Shown piece after piece: positions 9,071 through 17,115 of a stretch of 42,949 bases of DNA. This DNA comes from Clostridiales bacterium (GTDB taxonomy: Bacteria; Bacillota; Clostridia; Oscillospirales; CAG-272), in contig DPGK01000028.1 of assembly GCA_003523225.1 (NCBI GenBank), forward strand, positions 10,321 to 53,269, in the 5' to 3' direction. The notes below the pieces were generated by a model. The model did no database searches. It had not been told where the DNA came from and worked only from the letters and a program-made list of their open reading frames with translations. The position numbers and the translations under genes were made by a program. Numbering within the stretch: the first letter of the stretch is position 1; each line of letters opens with the position of its first letter.

Positions 9071-10240
9071 ATGATCTTTTTGACGAGCCAGGCAGTCACT
9101 CTGTTTGGCTCGACGCTTGTGCAGATGGCGATCGTCTGGTATGTGACGCTGAACACAGGAGAGGGTGCATGGATCGCCGCATTTACCGTTGCATCTTACC
9201 TGCCTCAGTTTTTAATTTCATTCCTCGGCGGCGTGTGGGCTGACCGATACAACAAAAAGGCACTCATCATCGGTGCGGACGCCGGGATAGCCGTCATAAC
9301 GCTTGCAATGTGGCTGTGCCTGCCATATCTCGGCGACGAACATCTGATGTTACCGCTGCTCTTGGTAATGTCGGCGCTTCGCTCGGTCGGCGCTGGCATC
9401 CAGACGCCTGCGGTAAATGCGGTTCTGCCGCAGCTTGTGGCGCAGGAGGATCTGATGCGATATAACGGCATAAATGCCACCATGCAATCGGTCGTGCAAT
9501 TTGCCGCACCTGCCGCCGCAGGAGCACTACTCAGCTTCAGCACGCTCCGCTCGGTCTTGCTCATTGATGTACTCACCGCAGGTGTCGGCATCGGTATTTT
9601 TTCCTTTGTCGCTGTTCCGGGGCAATCACCCTCGGAAAAGGCTTCCGTATTTGCGGATATGAAGATCGGGACCCGTTATGTCATGTCCGATAAACTTCTG
9701 AGGACCCTGCTTGTCACTTACGGTCTGTTCATCTTTTTCAGCGTTCCTGCGGGATTCCTCGCTCAGCTTTTTGTCAGCCGTACTTTCGGGGAAACCTATT
9801 GGTATCTGACTGCCGTGGAGGTGGTCGGCTTTCTCGGCATGATGACGGGCGGTATCGTCATGAGTACGTGGGGAGGATTCAGAAAGCGGAGCAAAACGCT
9901 GATATCGGGGCTTGCCGTGTTCGGGCTTATCGGAGCGGCTATGGCTGTTTCGGGACACTTCATACTGTATCTCGTTCTGATGTTCCTGTACGGTATTCCT
10001 TTGACCATGATACAGACTGCCGTCACCACCATGATCCAGGAGAATGCCGAGGAAAGTATGCAAGGGAGAGTGTTCGGATTGCTCGGAACGATGTATTCGG
10101 GCTTCCTCCCCGTCGGAATGGCTGTTTTCGGTCCCTTGGCTGACGTCATTCCGCTCCCTTGGATCATGATAGGGTCGGGCGTTGTACTTGTGTTGCTTGC
10201 AACGTGCCTGCTTATGAAAAAGAAAGTATTGATTGATTGA
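9071..10240 (+). CDS. MFS transporter, probable drug or metabolite exporter
   Basis: Twelve-helix major facilitator, 389 residues as read. The first helix holds TLFGSTLVQMAIVWYVTL and the loop 2-3 motif is GGVWADRYNKK, as in MFS_3-type efflux proteins. The ATG at 9071 has no ribosome binding site. An ATG at 9051 overlaps the AraC stop as ATGA but runs into TGA after seven codons; one extra A in the A6 run at 9063-9068 would join it in frame as MSPKKKTMIFLTSQ, which is what the family's N-terminus looks like. A one-base loss or slippage is therefore suspected. The rest of the gene is intact. Confidence 0.88.
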   Translation: MIFLTSQAVTLFGSTLVQMAIVWYVTLNTGEGAWIAAFTVASYLPQFLISFLGGVWADRYNKKALIIGADAGIAVITLAMWLCLPYLGDEHLMLPLLLVMSALRSVGAGIQTPAVNAVLPQLVAQEDLMRYNGINATMQSVVQFAAPAAAGALLSFSTLRSVLLIDVLTAGVGIGIFSFVAVPGQSPSEKASVFADMKIGTRYVMSDKLLRTLLVTYGLFIFFSVPAGFLAQLFVSRTFGETYWYLTAVEVVGFLGMMTGGIVMSTWGGFRKRSKTLISGLAVFGLIGAAMAVSGHFILYLVLMFLYGIPLTMIQTAVTTMIQENAEESMQGRVFGLLGTMYSGFLPVGMAVFGPLADVIPLPWIMIGSGVVLVLLATCLLMKKKVLID

Positions 10241-10331
10241 TAGCTGTTCCGCTTTTGCCAGTATGTGGTACAGATCGTTCTTGCCAATGCAAGGTGTTAA
10301 GTGAAAGAGAATATTACGCAAATCGAAGGAG

Positions 10332-10351
10332 CGGTCGGTTTTGACCGACCG
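10332..10351 (+). repeat. Perfect hairpin in front of rsgA
   Basis: CGGTCGGT (10332-10339), loop TTTG, ACCGACCG (10344-10351), ending where the rsgA ribosome binding site GGAAAGGA begins. It has no T run, so it is not a classical terminator for the MFS gene. It may affect rsgA translation or RNA stability. Confidence 0.5.
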
Positions 10352-10365
10352 GAAAGGAAACGAAA

Positions 10366-11352
10366 ATGAATGAACTGCGTGCGAGAGTGATCTCACAGGA
10401 AAAGGGTATATACAGGATCAGCAACGGAACGGAGGTTAAGACTGCCTCCGTATCCGGTAAATACAGATACGAGGCGGCAACGGTCTCCGACTTTCCGGCA
10501 GTGGGCGATTATGTAATTGCCGAATGGCCGGAGGATGACAGCAATGCGGTTATCCGAAGCCTGTTTCCGAGAAAAAGCTGTTTTATCAGGAAGGCAGCCG
10601 GTTCCGGGAAACAGGAGCAGGTGGTCGCCGCAAATATAGATACGGTGTTTATCTGTATGTCGCTGAACAACAATTTTAATATAAGACGGCTGGAACGCTA
10701 TCTTTCGGTTACGTATGACAGCGGCGCCACACCGGTGGTGATACTTACAAAGGCGGATCTGTGCGACGATGCCAAGAGCAAGGCGGCGGAGGTACAAAAC
10801 GTCGCGCCGGGCGTGGATATCCTTACGATCTCATCACTCCGCGGGGACTATGAGGCGGTATTGAAGTATATACTGCCCGGAAAGACGGTGGCGTTTCTCG
10901 GCTCGTCCGGCGTTGGCAAATCCACTCTGATAAATAAGCTCACGGGGAGCGACCGCATCACCACGCGGGAAGTGGGAAACGACGATAAAGGCAGGCATAC
11001 CACAACTCACCGGGAACTGATTACTCTTGAGAACGGTGCGTTCGTTATCGACACACCCGGTATGCGTGAGCTGGGGATGTGGGACAGCGACGGCGGAATA
11101 GATACTGCGTTCCGGGATATTGAGGAGCTGTCACGTAAATGCAGGTTCTCAGATTGCAGTCATACCTCAGAGCCGGGCTGCGCTGTCAGAGCGGCATTGG
11201 AGGACGGAACGCTTGAGGGCGCCAGATGGGAGTCCTACCGTAAGTTAAAAAGCGAAAACAAATTTGCGGCAGACAGCAGCCGGTACTTAGAAGCCAAGCG
11301 TGCGAAATTCAAGGAGATCGCAAAGCTCAACAAGTCAAACAGAAAAAAATAG
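10366..11352 (+). CDS. rsgA: Ribosome small subunit-dependent GTPase A
   Basis: Circularly permuted GTPase that acts in late 30S subunit assembly. 328 residues: an N-terminal OB fold (about 1-75), then the GTPase motifs in permuted order, G4 TKAD (128-131), G1 GSSGVGKST (179-187) and G3 DTPG (229-232), then the zinc-binding motif CRFSDCSHTSEPGC near residue 265. The start at 10366 is set by GGAAAGGA. Length and order of motifs are normal. Its place beside an exporter and an UvrA-like fragment suggests it may be a second, accessory copy, which cannot be judged from this window. Confidence 0.93.
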   Translation: MNELRARVISQEKGIYRISNGTEVKTASVSGKYRYEAATVSDFPAVGDYVIAEWPEDDSNAVIRSLFPRKSCFIRKAAGSGKQEQVVAANIDTVFICMSLNNNFNIRRLERYLSVTYDSGATPVVILTKADLCDDAKSKAAEVQNVAPGVDILTISSLRGDYEAVLKYILPGKTVAFLGSSGVGKSTLINKLTGSDRITTREVGNDDKGRHTTTHRELITLENGAFVIDTPGMRELGMWDSDGGIDTAFRDIEELSRKCRFSDCSHTSEPGCAVRAALEDGTLEGARWESYRKLKSENKFAADSSRYLEAKRAKFKEIAKLNKSNRKK

Positions 11353-11372
11353 ACACGGAGGGAGCTGACAAC

Positions 11373-11960
11373 ATGACAGAACCAATAAAAATACGGGGAC
11401 TGAGACAAAACAATCTTAAAAATATATCTCTGGATATTCCGAAAAACAAGATCGTGGTCTTCACGGGCGTTTCTGGGTCGGGTAAATCAAGTATTGTGTT
11501 TGACACTGTCGCGGCGGAAAGCCAGCGGCAGATGAACGAGACCTACACCGCGTGGGTGAGAGGGCGACTGCCGAAATATGAAAAGCCGAATGTGGAGCTT
11601 ATTGACAATCTTAATCCGTCGGTGATCATCGACCAGTCGCGCCTCGGCGGTAACGCGCGCTCAACCGTGGGCACCATCAGCGATATGTATTCTCTTTTGC
11701 GTCTACTGTTTTCCAGGATCGGAACGGGGCTTCACGCTGCGGATATTGAAAAGGTAGTGGGGATACTCGAATCCTTTGTTGACCGCGGGAATACTGTCAT
11801 TGTGATCGAGCATAACACCGACGTGATGAAGCTCGCCGACTACATCATTGACATAGGTCCGGACGGCGGAACAAAGGGCGGAGAGGTCGTATTCACGGGA
11901 ACGCCGAGGGAAATGTACGAAAACGGTACTACCATAACGGCAAAATATCTGAGAAAGTAA
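11373..11960 (+). CDS. UvrA-like protein with a large internal deletion
   Basis: 195 residues in one open frame, with a normal start and the region GGAGGGAGC upstream. Residues 1-117 match the N-terminus of UvrA-type ABC ATPases, with Walker A TGVSGSGKSS (31-40) and the insertion region up to MYSLLRLLFSRIG. Residues from about 118 match the extreme C-terminus: TGLHAADIEKVVGIL, then VIVIEHNTDVMKLADYIIDI with the H-loop histidine, and GPDGGTKGGEVVFTGTP. The roughly 550-600 residues between are absent: both signature motifs, the second Walker A and the zinc fingers. The junction near 11724 is in frame. It is probably a deletion derivative of a UvrA2-like drug-tolerance protein and unlikely to work as a normal UvrA. 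Confidence 0.8.
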   Translation: MTEPIKIRGLRQNNLKNISLDIPKNKIVVFTGVSGSGKSSIVFDTVAAESQRQMNETYTAWVRGRLPKYEKPNVELIDNLNPSVIIDQSRLGGNARSTVGTISDMYSLLRLLFSRIGTGLHAADIEKVVGILESFVDRGNTVIVIEHNTDVMKLADYIIDIGPDGGTKGGEVVFTGTPREMYENGTTITAKYLRK

Positions 11961-11975
11961 AAAAGGAGATACGGT

Positions 11976-12551
11976 ATGATAAACAGTGGGGTCGCCATCC
12001 GCCCGGAGGAGCACAAGGATTATAAGAGCATCGTCTCATTGATCTTGCGGTCTTTCCGCGAAGGGACGGACTATTCTGACGGAACGGACATAATTGCGTT
12101 GGTCGAGGAGATCAGGGACTCAAGGTATTATATTCCGGAGCTGTCCTTCGTCGCGGAGCTTGACGGGGAGATCGTGGGACACTTCCTGTTTTCGCATTTT
12201 CCGCTGTCAGCTACAGAAAAAGGCGGACACGGTGACGGAACGGATTCCGGAATCGTCATGCTGGCTCCGGTTTCGGTTCATGCGGATCATTTCCGGCAAG
12301 GCATCGGAAGCACCATGCTGAAAATGGGAATCGAAAAAGTAAAGAAAGCGGGATACAAAGGGATCACGGTCGAGGGGAATTTCAGATTTTATAACAAGGT
12401 AGGATTTCGTACCTCATCGGAATTCGGAATCTTTCCTACAAGCGGATATCCGATGACCGAACCCCGCTGCATGATGTGTCAGGAGACATATCCGGGCTCG
12501 CTTGACGGCATACACGGCTATGTCGTTTACGATATGTATTTCAATGCTTAA
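11976..12551 (+). CDS. GNAT-family N-acetyltransferase
   Basis: 191 residues. The acetyl-CoA fold is visible: VAIRPEEHKDYKSI at the N-terminus, then LSFVAELDGEIVGHFLFS (strands 2-4), then APVSVHADHFRQGIGSTML with the HFRQGIG pyrophosphate loop, and YNKVGFR near the C-terminal part. An AAAAAGGAG ribosome binding site precedes the ATG. It follows the UvrA-like gene by 15 bases and so is likely co-transcribed. The substrate is not known; this subgroup is usually annotated only as acetyltransferase. Confidence 0.87.
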   Translation: MINSGVAIRPEEHKDYKSIVSLILRSFREGTDYSDGTDIIALVEEIRDSRYYIPELSFVAELDGEIVGHFLFSHFPLSATEKGGHGDGTDSGIVMLAPVSVHADHFRQGIGSTMLKMGIEKVKKAGYKGITVEGNFRFYNKVGFRTSSEFGIFPTSGYPMTEPRCMMCQETYPGSLDGIHGYVVYDMYFNA

Positions 12552-12627
12552 GGCAACGATGGACGTGCGTCCTGCCTGAATGATAAGCTGTTGGTTGATA
12601 TCTGCAAAATACAATGCAGAAAAACGC

Positions 12628-12672
12628 AAAAGCCACCCGCTTTCTTAAAGAAGCAGATGGCTTTTCTTTTTT
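12628..12672 (+). terminator. Terminator after the GNAT gene
   Basis: AAAAGCCA (12628-12635) pairs with TGGCTTTT (12658-12665), with inner pairing GCTT and AAGC, followed by a T-rich run. It separates the rsgA-GNAT block from the NUDIX promoter. Confidence 0.75.
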
Positions 12673-12690
12673 TGATATTTTTCAAGGTTC

Positions 12691-12719
12691 TTGACACCCT
12701 ACCGTTCGGTAGGTATAAT
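12691..12719 (+). promoter_or_regulatory. Promoter with perfect TetR-type palindrome in the spacer
   Basis: TTGACA (12691-12696) and TATAAT (12714-12719) with a 17-bp spacer. The spacer contains CCTACCG-TT-CGGTAGG (12698-12713), a perfect 16-bp palindrome. The core ACCGNNCGGT starts four bases after the -35 box, exactly as in the tetR promoter at 7399. Control by the TetR protein encoded at 7468 is inferred. Confidence 0.8.
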
Positions 12720-12764
12720 ATATATGTACAATACGCAAATTGGTCTACAGGAGAACGCAGCATT

Positions 12765-13298
12765 ATGGAGAAAGGAAATACGAGATCTAACTCCGCTCTT
12801 TATACCGGTTATAATGAAAAAAACATCTGCGGCGAAAATTATGCCGGCTTTTCGAGGTATTGCAGAAAAGCCGCGCGCGCCGTTATCGTCGAACATGGAA
12901 AAGTACTGCTTTCTCATGAAGTAAATGTCGGGCAATGGATGATTCCGGGCGGCGGTGTGGAAGGTAACGAAACGCCCGAGGAATGCTGTGTCCGTGAAGC
13001 GGCAGAGGAAACGGGGCTTTTGGTAAAGCCCAAAGGCTGTTTTCTCGTCACAAACGAATTCTATGAAGACTGGAAATTCGTAAGCTACTATTTTGTTTGT
13101 GAAGTCGAGGGGCATACGGACAGAAATCCGACAAAACGGGAAATTGAAGTCGGCGCTGCACCGGAATGGCTCGGAATCAAACAAGCGGCGGATATATTTT
13201 CGCATTATGGTGATTATGCGGGATCTGATGAAGAACGCCGGGGGATCTATCTGAGAGAGCATCTTGCGATGTCTGAATTTTCGGATAAATACAATTAA
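12765..13298 (+). CDS. NUDIX hydrolase
   Basis: 177 residues from the ATG at 12765, which is preceded by CAGGAGA. The NUDIX box is complete: GGGVEGNETPEECC then VREAAEETGLLV, fitting G-x5-E-x7-REUxEExGU. The N-terminal part has ARAVIVEHGKVLLSHEVNVG before the box. NUDIX enzymes hydrolyse nucleoside diphosphates linked to another group, such as oxidised nucleotides or nucleotide sugars; the substrate cannot be told here. First gene of a likely five-gene operon under the palindrome-bearing promoter. Confidence 0.9.
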   Translation: MEKGNTRSNSALYTGYNEKNICGENYAGFSRYCRKAARAVIVEHGKVLLSHEVNVGQWMIPGGGVEGNETPEECCVREAAEETGLLVKPKGCFLVTNEFYEDWKFVSYYFVCEVEGHTDRNPTKREIEVGAAPEWLGIKQAADIFSHYGDYAGSDEERRGIYLREHLAMSEFSDKYN

Positions 13299-13314
13299 AC
13301 GGAGGTAACATTTT

Positions 13315-14061
13315 ATGAACTACATCAGAATTACAAAAGAGAATATCGACAAAGAGCATATTTGCTGCGCAATGTCCGGCAAGCAAAGCATTATGAAAAA
13401 AGAATGGATGAAGCAACGCTTTGACGAAGGGCTTGTATTTTACCGGAGCGAGGAGCGCGGCAAATGCTTTATTGAGTACATCCCCGCGGAGAACGCATGG
13501 GTCCCGATAGAAGCCGAGGGATATATCTATATTGACTGCCTGTGGATCGCCGGGTCAATGAAAGGACACGGATATTCAAACGATCTGCTGAACGAGTGTA
13601 TAGAGGACGCAAAGGCTCAAGGGAAAAAAGGGCTTTGCATTCTTTCCTCTGACGGAAGAAAGAAAGAATTTCTTTCCGATCCGAAGTACATGGCTTATAA
13701 GGGATTCACGGTTGCGGACAGCTCGGATACCGGTATCACGCTGATGTATCTGCCGTTTGACATAACTGCCGAGCCGCCGAGATTCAAGGCTTGCGCCAAG
13801 CACCCGCAGGTTGATGAGAACGGATTTGTCCTTTACTATACCGATCAGTGTCCGTTTACTTATTACTGGGCCCCGAGAGTGGAAGAAGCAGCCAAAGAAC
13901 ACAATATTCCGCTGAAGGTGATCCATATCACCGACAAAGCTGCGGCTCAGAGCCTGCCTGCCCCCGTAACGACTTACGCGCTTTTCAGGGACGGAAAATT
14001 CTTAACGCAGGCTATCCAGTCGGACAAAAAGTTTCTTGCGCTTGCAGGAGTGAAGCTCTGA
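13315..14061 (+). CDS. GNAT acetyltransferase with YoaP C-terminal domain
   Basis: 248 residues. The N-terminal two thirds is a GNAT fold (IYIDCLWIAGSMKGHGYSND, then LLNECIEDAKAQGKKGLCIL). The last 85 residues resemble the YoaP-like domain, a thioredoxin-like unit with YYTDQCPFTYYWAPRVEEAA and ending in TTYALFRDGKFLTQA. ACGGAGGT precedes the ATG. It starts 16 bases after the NUDIX stop, so the two are co-transcribed. YoaP-type proteins have no settled function. Confidence 0.82.
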   Translation: MNYIRITKENIDKEHICCAMSGKQSIMKKEWMKQRFDEGLVFYRSEERGKCFIEYIPAENAWVPIEAEGYIYIDCLWIAGSMKGHGYSNDLLNECIEDAKAQGKKGLCILSSDGRKKEFLSDPKYMAYKGFTVADSSDTGITLMYLPFDITAEPPRFKACAKHPQVDENGFVLYYTDQCPFTYYWAPRVEEAAKEHNIPLKVIHITDKAAAQSLPAPVTTYALFRDGKFLTQAIQSDKKFLALAGVKL

Positions 14062-14113
14062 TCCAGATTGCGACACAAGCATTATCGTTTTTTTATTGAA
14101 AACGGAGGTGGAT

Positions 14114-14632
14114 ATGGTGAATGAGGATCAAATAGAACGTCGACGCACGGCAATGCGTGCCGGACGTATCGTAGCCGGCATGGTTCTTGCCGTTTGGCTG
14201 GTCGTATTTTTCGCCGCTTGCGGCAGTATACCGAGTGGCGCAGATACGAAAGTTGCCGATGATGAAATTGCTTTGTATATCCAATTGGACATCAAAGAAG
14301 ATATAGGCTTGCTGGTCGTCGATTATGAGGCGAAAGGCACGTCTTGCAGCGGCGGCACGTCCAATGCGGATAAATCGCTGCTGAGACACGACGAACTGAT
14401 CATTTATACGTTGTGCAAGCAGGATTTCAATGACACGGCAGATGTGGAAGATCTGTCCGTAAAATTCACCGTCATCACGGAATATGTAGACCCGAATTAT
14501 GATAATATATATCCGGCAGAATACACCAAACCCATGGATGCCATTTCTCTGAACGGCAGGTTTGGCGAAGCCTACCATATTACGATAAGCGGGGATAAGC
14601 TCAATGGGTATCACGCCGTATTGGAGAGGTAA
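14114..14632 (+). CDS. Membrane-anchored or lipoprotein-like protein of unknown function
   Basis: 172 residues from the ATG at 14114, which sits behind CGGAGGTGG; an in-frame ATG at 14096 lacks a site. A basic N-terminus (RRRTAMRAGR) leads into a hydrophobic segment at about 18-35 that ends in FFAAC, so Cys36 could be a lipidation site, although the lipobox is imperfect. The exported part is about 135 residues with a short Ser/Gly/Cys segment (TSCSGGTS). I do not recognise the family. It lies between the YoaP-type GNAT and the alkyltransferase-like gene. Confidence 0.7.
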   Translation: MVNEDQIERRRTAMRAGRIVAGMVLAVWLVVFFAACGSIPSGADTKVADDEIALYIQLDIKEDIGLLVVDYEAKGTSCSGGTSNADKSLLRHDELIIYTLCKQDFNDTADVEDLSVKFTVITEYVDPNYDNIYPAEYTKPMDAISLNGRFGEAYHITISGDKLNGYHAVLER

Positions 14633-14634
14633 CT

Positions 14635-15132
14635 ATGGCAAACGAAAAAGATTTTAACGCTATGCTGCATGACGGCAAGGATATGCCGAAAATTCAAACG
14701 GTCACAGATGAAAAAAGCATCCGGAAATACGGCGGAAGCCGTATGTACTTCGCCCCGCCAATAGATTATGATACCGTCATGCGCCGCGTTCCCTTGGGGA
14801 AGCTGCTGACGGTCGGTATGATACGTGATTACTTGGCAAAGCAGAACGGAGCGGATTTTACCGACCCGATGACGGCGGGAATTTTTGTTTCCATCGCCGC
14901 ATGGGCAAGCTTTCAGCGTAGGGAGGATGAGACGCCATATTGGAGAACGCTGAAAGCAAACGGCGAGCTGAATGAAAAATATCCCGGTGGCGCAGAGGCA
15001 CAAAAGAAAAGGCTGGAGGCAGAGGGACACACGGTCATCAAAAAAGGGTGCAAAAACATCCGGTACTTTGTAAAGGACTATGAGAGCGCATTATTTGTTT
15101 TGCAGAATGCAGATAAGGATGTTCTGTCATGA
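14635..15132 (+). CDS. Alkyltransferase-like (MGMT-fold) DNA-binding protein
   Basis: 165 residues. The central region VPLGKLLTVGMIRDYLAKQ, then GADFTDPMTAGIFVSIAAWA and TPYWRTLKANGELNEKYPGG, is the winged-helix half of the MGMT family. It has the promoter-helix arginine region, but the family's PCHR active-site cysteine motif is not present; W-R replaces C-H in the TPYWRTLKANG segment. It is therefore of the alkyltransferase-like type, which recognises alkylated bases without transferring the group. The gene begins two bases after the previous stop. The last residues (RYFVKDYESALFVL) are common in the clostridial subgroup. Confidence 0.75.
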   Translation: MANEKDFNAMLHDGKDMPKIQTVTDEKSIRKYGGSRMYFAPPIDYDTVMRRVPLGKLLTVGMIRDYLAKQNGADFTDPMTAGIFVSIAAWASFQRREDETPYWRTLKANGELNEKYPGGAEAQKKRLEAEGHTVIKKGCKNIRYFVKDYESALFVLQNADKDVLS

Positions 15133-15215
15133 ATAAACAGGCGCAGATGTATGCTTGCCGATTTTCCGAACCTGCCGTTGCACGGTTCGATGGTATTTCC
15201 GGTAAGATCAAATAA
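15129..15215 (+). CDS. Possible 28-residue ORF
   Basis: The ATG overlaps the previous stop as ATGA and the frame ends in TAA at 15213-15215. It begins MNKQAQMYACRFSEPAV. There is no recognised family. It could be a small protein, a remnant, or chance; it does fill the otherwise empty gap before the next gene. Confidence 0.25.
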   Translation: MNKQAQMYACRFSEPAVARFDGISGKIK

Positions 15216-15229
15216 GGGTGATGAAACAT

Positions 15230-15625
15230 ATGAGTAAACTGAAGATCGTCATTATTGCGCTTGTTTTGCTTCTGATCGCAGGACTTGCCGTATTTCTTAT
15301 AAAATACGATCAGGAGGGCTTTGAGGGAAGCAGAGTGAAAAATCCCGATTCATATACGCTGGACATCAAGCGGATGAACGGAACAGACCTGCATACGCTG
15401 GAGCTTAATGAGGGCGATGCCCTAAGGATCCACTTTGAAACCGCAAAAGGCTCGCTGTATATGGAGATAAAAGCGCCGGACGGAACGGTGCTGTATTCCG
15501 GAAACGGCAGGGAAACGACTGATTTTACCGTGAATATTAAGGAGAGCGGCGTCTATGCCATCGTTGTGGAGGCGCAACACGCCAAAGGAAGCATCCGCAT
15601 TCAAGCGGCAAGCGGTAGCAGATGA
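15230..15625 (+). CDS. Small single-pass membrane protein, unknown function
   Basis: 131 residues. The ATG at 15230 has AAGGGTGA nine bases upstream; GTG at 15218 and ATG at 15221 lie too close to it. A membrane span at about residues 5-24 (IVIIALVLLLIAGLAVFLI) is followed by an exported domain of about 105 residues that reads as a beta sandwich: alternating strands such as LRIHFETAKGSLYMEI, VLYSGNGRE and GVYAIVVEAQHAKGSIRI. This resembles small emp24-like or carbohydrate-module folds, but I cannot assign it. Last gene before a strong hairpin. Confidence 0.65.
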   Translation: MSKLKIVIIALVLLLIAGLAVFLIKYDQEGFEGSRVKNPDSYTLDIKRMNGTDLHTLELNEGDALRIHFETAKGSLYMEIKAPDGTVLYSGNGRETTDFTVNIKESGVYAIVVEAQHAKGSIRIQAASGSR

Positions 15626-15650
15626 TTTGTAAGGATCCTCCGTGTAAAGC

Positions 15651-15700
15651 AAAGATCCGAACCCATCAACGATATGTTGTGGGTTCGGATCTTTACTGTT
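15651..15700. terminator. Bidirectional terminator
   Basis: AAAGATCCGAACCCA (15651-15665) pairs perfectly with TGGGTTCGGATCTTT (15680-15694), with inner CAAC and GTTG. The stem is 15 bp. It ends the plus-strand operon and the minus-strand tRNA-Leu. Confidence 0.85.
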
Positions 15701-15783
15701 TGGTGCGGGTAACAGGGGTCGAACCTGCACGAATTAACATAAGATCCTAAATCTTACGCGTCTGCCAATTCCGCCATACCCGC
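15701..15783 (-). tRNA. tRNA-Leu, anticodon TAG, CCA encoded
   Basis: Minus-strand cloverleaf: acceptor GCGGGTA with TACCCGC, anticodon stem TAAGA and TCTTA around the loop TTTAGGA (anticodon TAG, reading CUN codons), a medium-length variable arm typical of leucine tRNA, T-loop GGTTCGACCCC, discriminator A and an encoded CCA (15703-15701). A minus promoter lies just upstream. Confidence 0.95.
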
Positions 15784-15844
15784 GTGTATTATGCAATCGA
15801 AAACGCGGAGGGGCAGGGCGCTGTCCGCCGCGTTTTACGATAAT

Positions 15845-15873
15845 ATTTTATCATTGAATGTCGGAATTGTCAA
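15845..15873 (-). promoter_or_regulatory. Promoter of tRNA-Leu
   Basis: On the minus strand, TTGACA (15873-15868) and TAAAAT (15850-15845) with a 17-bp spacer, about 60 bases before the tRNA. Confidence 0.75.
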
Positions 15874-15930
15874 GTGCTGCTTGGGCGCTCAGATGAAAAA
15901 TCGGAAGTATTATTCATTGCCGGCGGCGGT

Positions 15931-17115
15931 TTACGAATCATAGGACCGTCTTGGTTTTTTTTCGCTTGTGTCTGCGAGGGCTTTGAGATACACCGCCTCT
16001 GTTTCGCGGGCACATCGGTCGGATGTGAAACGCTCCAAATATTTCTTCCGCGCGGCGGCGGAGAGACGCAGTAGCAGGGAAGGGTCGCTTTTCAGCCTCA
16101 TTATTGCGTCCGCAGTCGATTCCGGCGAGCTGGGGAGACTTACAAGCCCGCAGCCGTCAAGCAGAAAGCCGCGGTCGGGGCAGTCGCTCATGACCGGAGG
16201 AATGCCGAGACTCATGCCCTCTATCACCGCAAGGCTTGACGCCTCTCCCGGAACTGAGGTGTTTACGTTGACCTCACACAGGGACATAAGTGGCAGTGTG
16301 TCCTCACGGAAGCCGCAGAAGCGTACCGAACTGTCGAGCTTAAGTGAATGTGACAGCTTCTCCAGCTCCACGCGGCGGCTGCCGTCGCCGACTATCAGAA
16401 AACGCATATCCGGAGCATTCTGCACGCACAAAGCGGCGGCGCGCAGGAACACCTCGTGTGCTTTGCATTTTTCAAGACGGGCAAATATTCCGACAACAAA
16501 ATCACCGGGGTAAATGCCGAGTTCGTTTCTGAGCGCGTTTTTTTCTGCCTCCGTAATATTGCGCGGCGGCGGAGTGCCGTTGTATATGACATCTATCCGG
16601 TCTTCCGGAAGGTGCATCGCGACAAGGGATTTGCGCGCCTCCTCACCGACAGCTATGGCGCGGGTGCAGGTTTGTCGCAGAAGCATACCGGAGAGTGCTC
16701 CGGTAAGTCCGCATGTGGCTGAGCGCGGCGTCTCTCCGGCGCAGTGGCGCGTCATAACAATGGCGGGGACTTTTGCCGCACGCGCCGCAAGCCGCCCTGT
16801 CATTGACGCGTGGGTGTGTACGACATCGGGAGAAATACTGCGGAAAATTCGCGCAAGCGCTGAAACCGAACGTGGGGCAAAAGAACGGTCGCCGATGCCG
16901 TCGGCTTCGATAATTTCCGCGCCGGAGGCGGAGAGCATTCGAAGAACGGCAGAGCCGCGTGGCAGTACGACCGAGAACGCAAAGCGTTCCCGGTCGCAAA
17001 AGAACAGTAAATTACGCAGGGCAATGCCCGCACCGCCGATATTTGTATCGGTAAGCACATGGCATACTCTGACTTTTTTATTTTCCTTTTCCTCTTTCTC
17101 TTTAACTGTCATCAT
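15931..17115 (-). CDS. Family 4-type glycosyltransferase
   Basis: GT-B fold glycosyltransferase, 394 residues from the ATG at 17115, which overlaps the stop of the upstream gene; the open frame continues further 5' but that part lies inside the upstream gene. N-terminal domain: VRVCHVLTDTNIGGAGIALRN near residue 15, then DVVHTHASMTGRLAARAA. C-terminal domain: VVGIFARLEKCKAHEVFLRA, then FLIVGDGSRRVELE, and the nucleotide-sugar binding EASSLAVIE with the E-x7-E pattern. It probably transfers a sugar in cell-envelope or exopolysaccharide assembly. The enzyme has no membrane segment. It is translationally coupled to a polytopic membrane protein. Confidence 0.9.
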   Translation of the reverse strand: MMTVKEKEEKENKKVRVCHVLTDTNIGGAGIALRNLLFFCDRERFAFSVVLPRGSAVLRMLSASGAEIIEADGIGDRSFAPRSVSALARIFRSISPDVVHTHASMTGRLAARAAKVPAIVMTRHCAGETPRSATCGLTGALSGMLLRQTCTRAIAVGEEARKSLVAMHLPEDRIDVIYNGTPPPRNITEAEKNALRNELGIYPGDFVVGIFARLEKCKAHEVFLRAAALCVQNAPDMRFLIVGDGSRRVELEKLSHSLKLDSSVRFCGFREDTLPLMSLCEVNVNTSVPGEASSLAVIEGMSLGIPPVMSDCPDRGFLLDGCGLVSLPSSPESTADAIMRLKSDPSLLLRLSAAARKKYLERFTSDRCARETEAVYLKALADTSEKKPRRSYDS

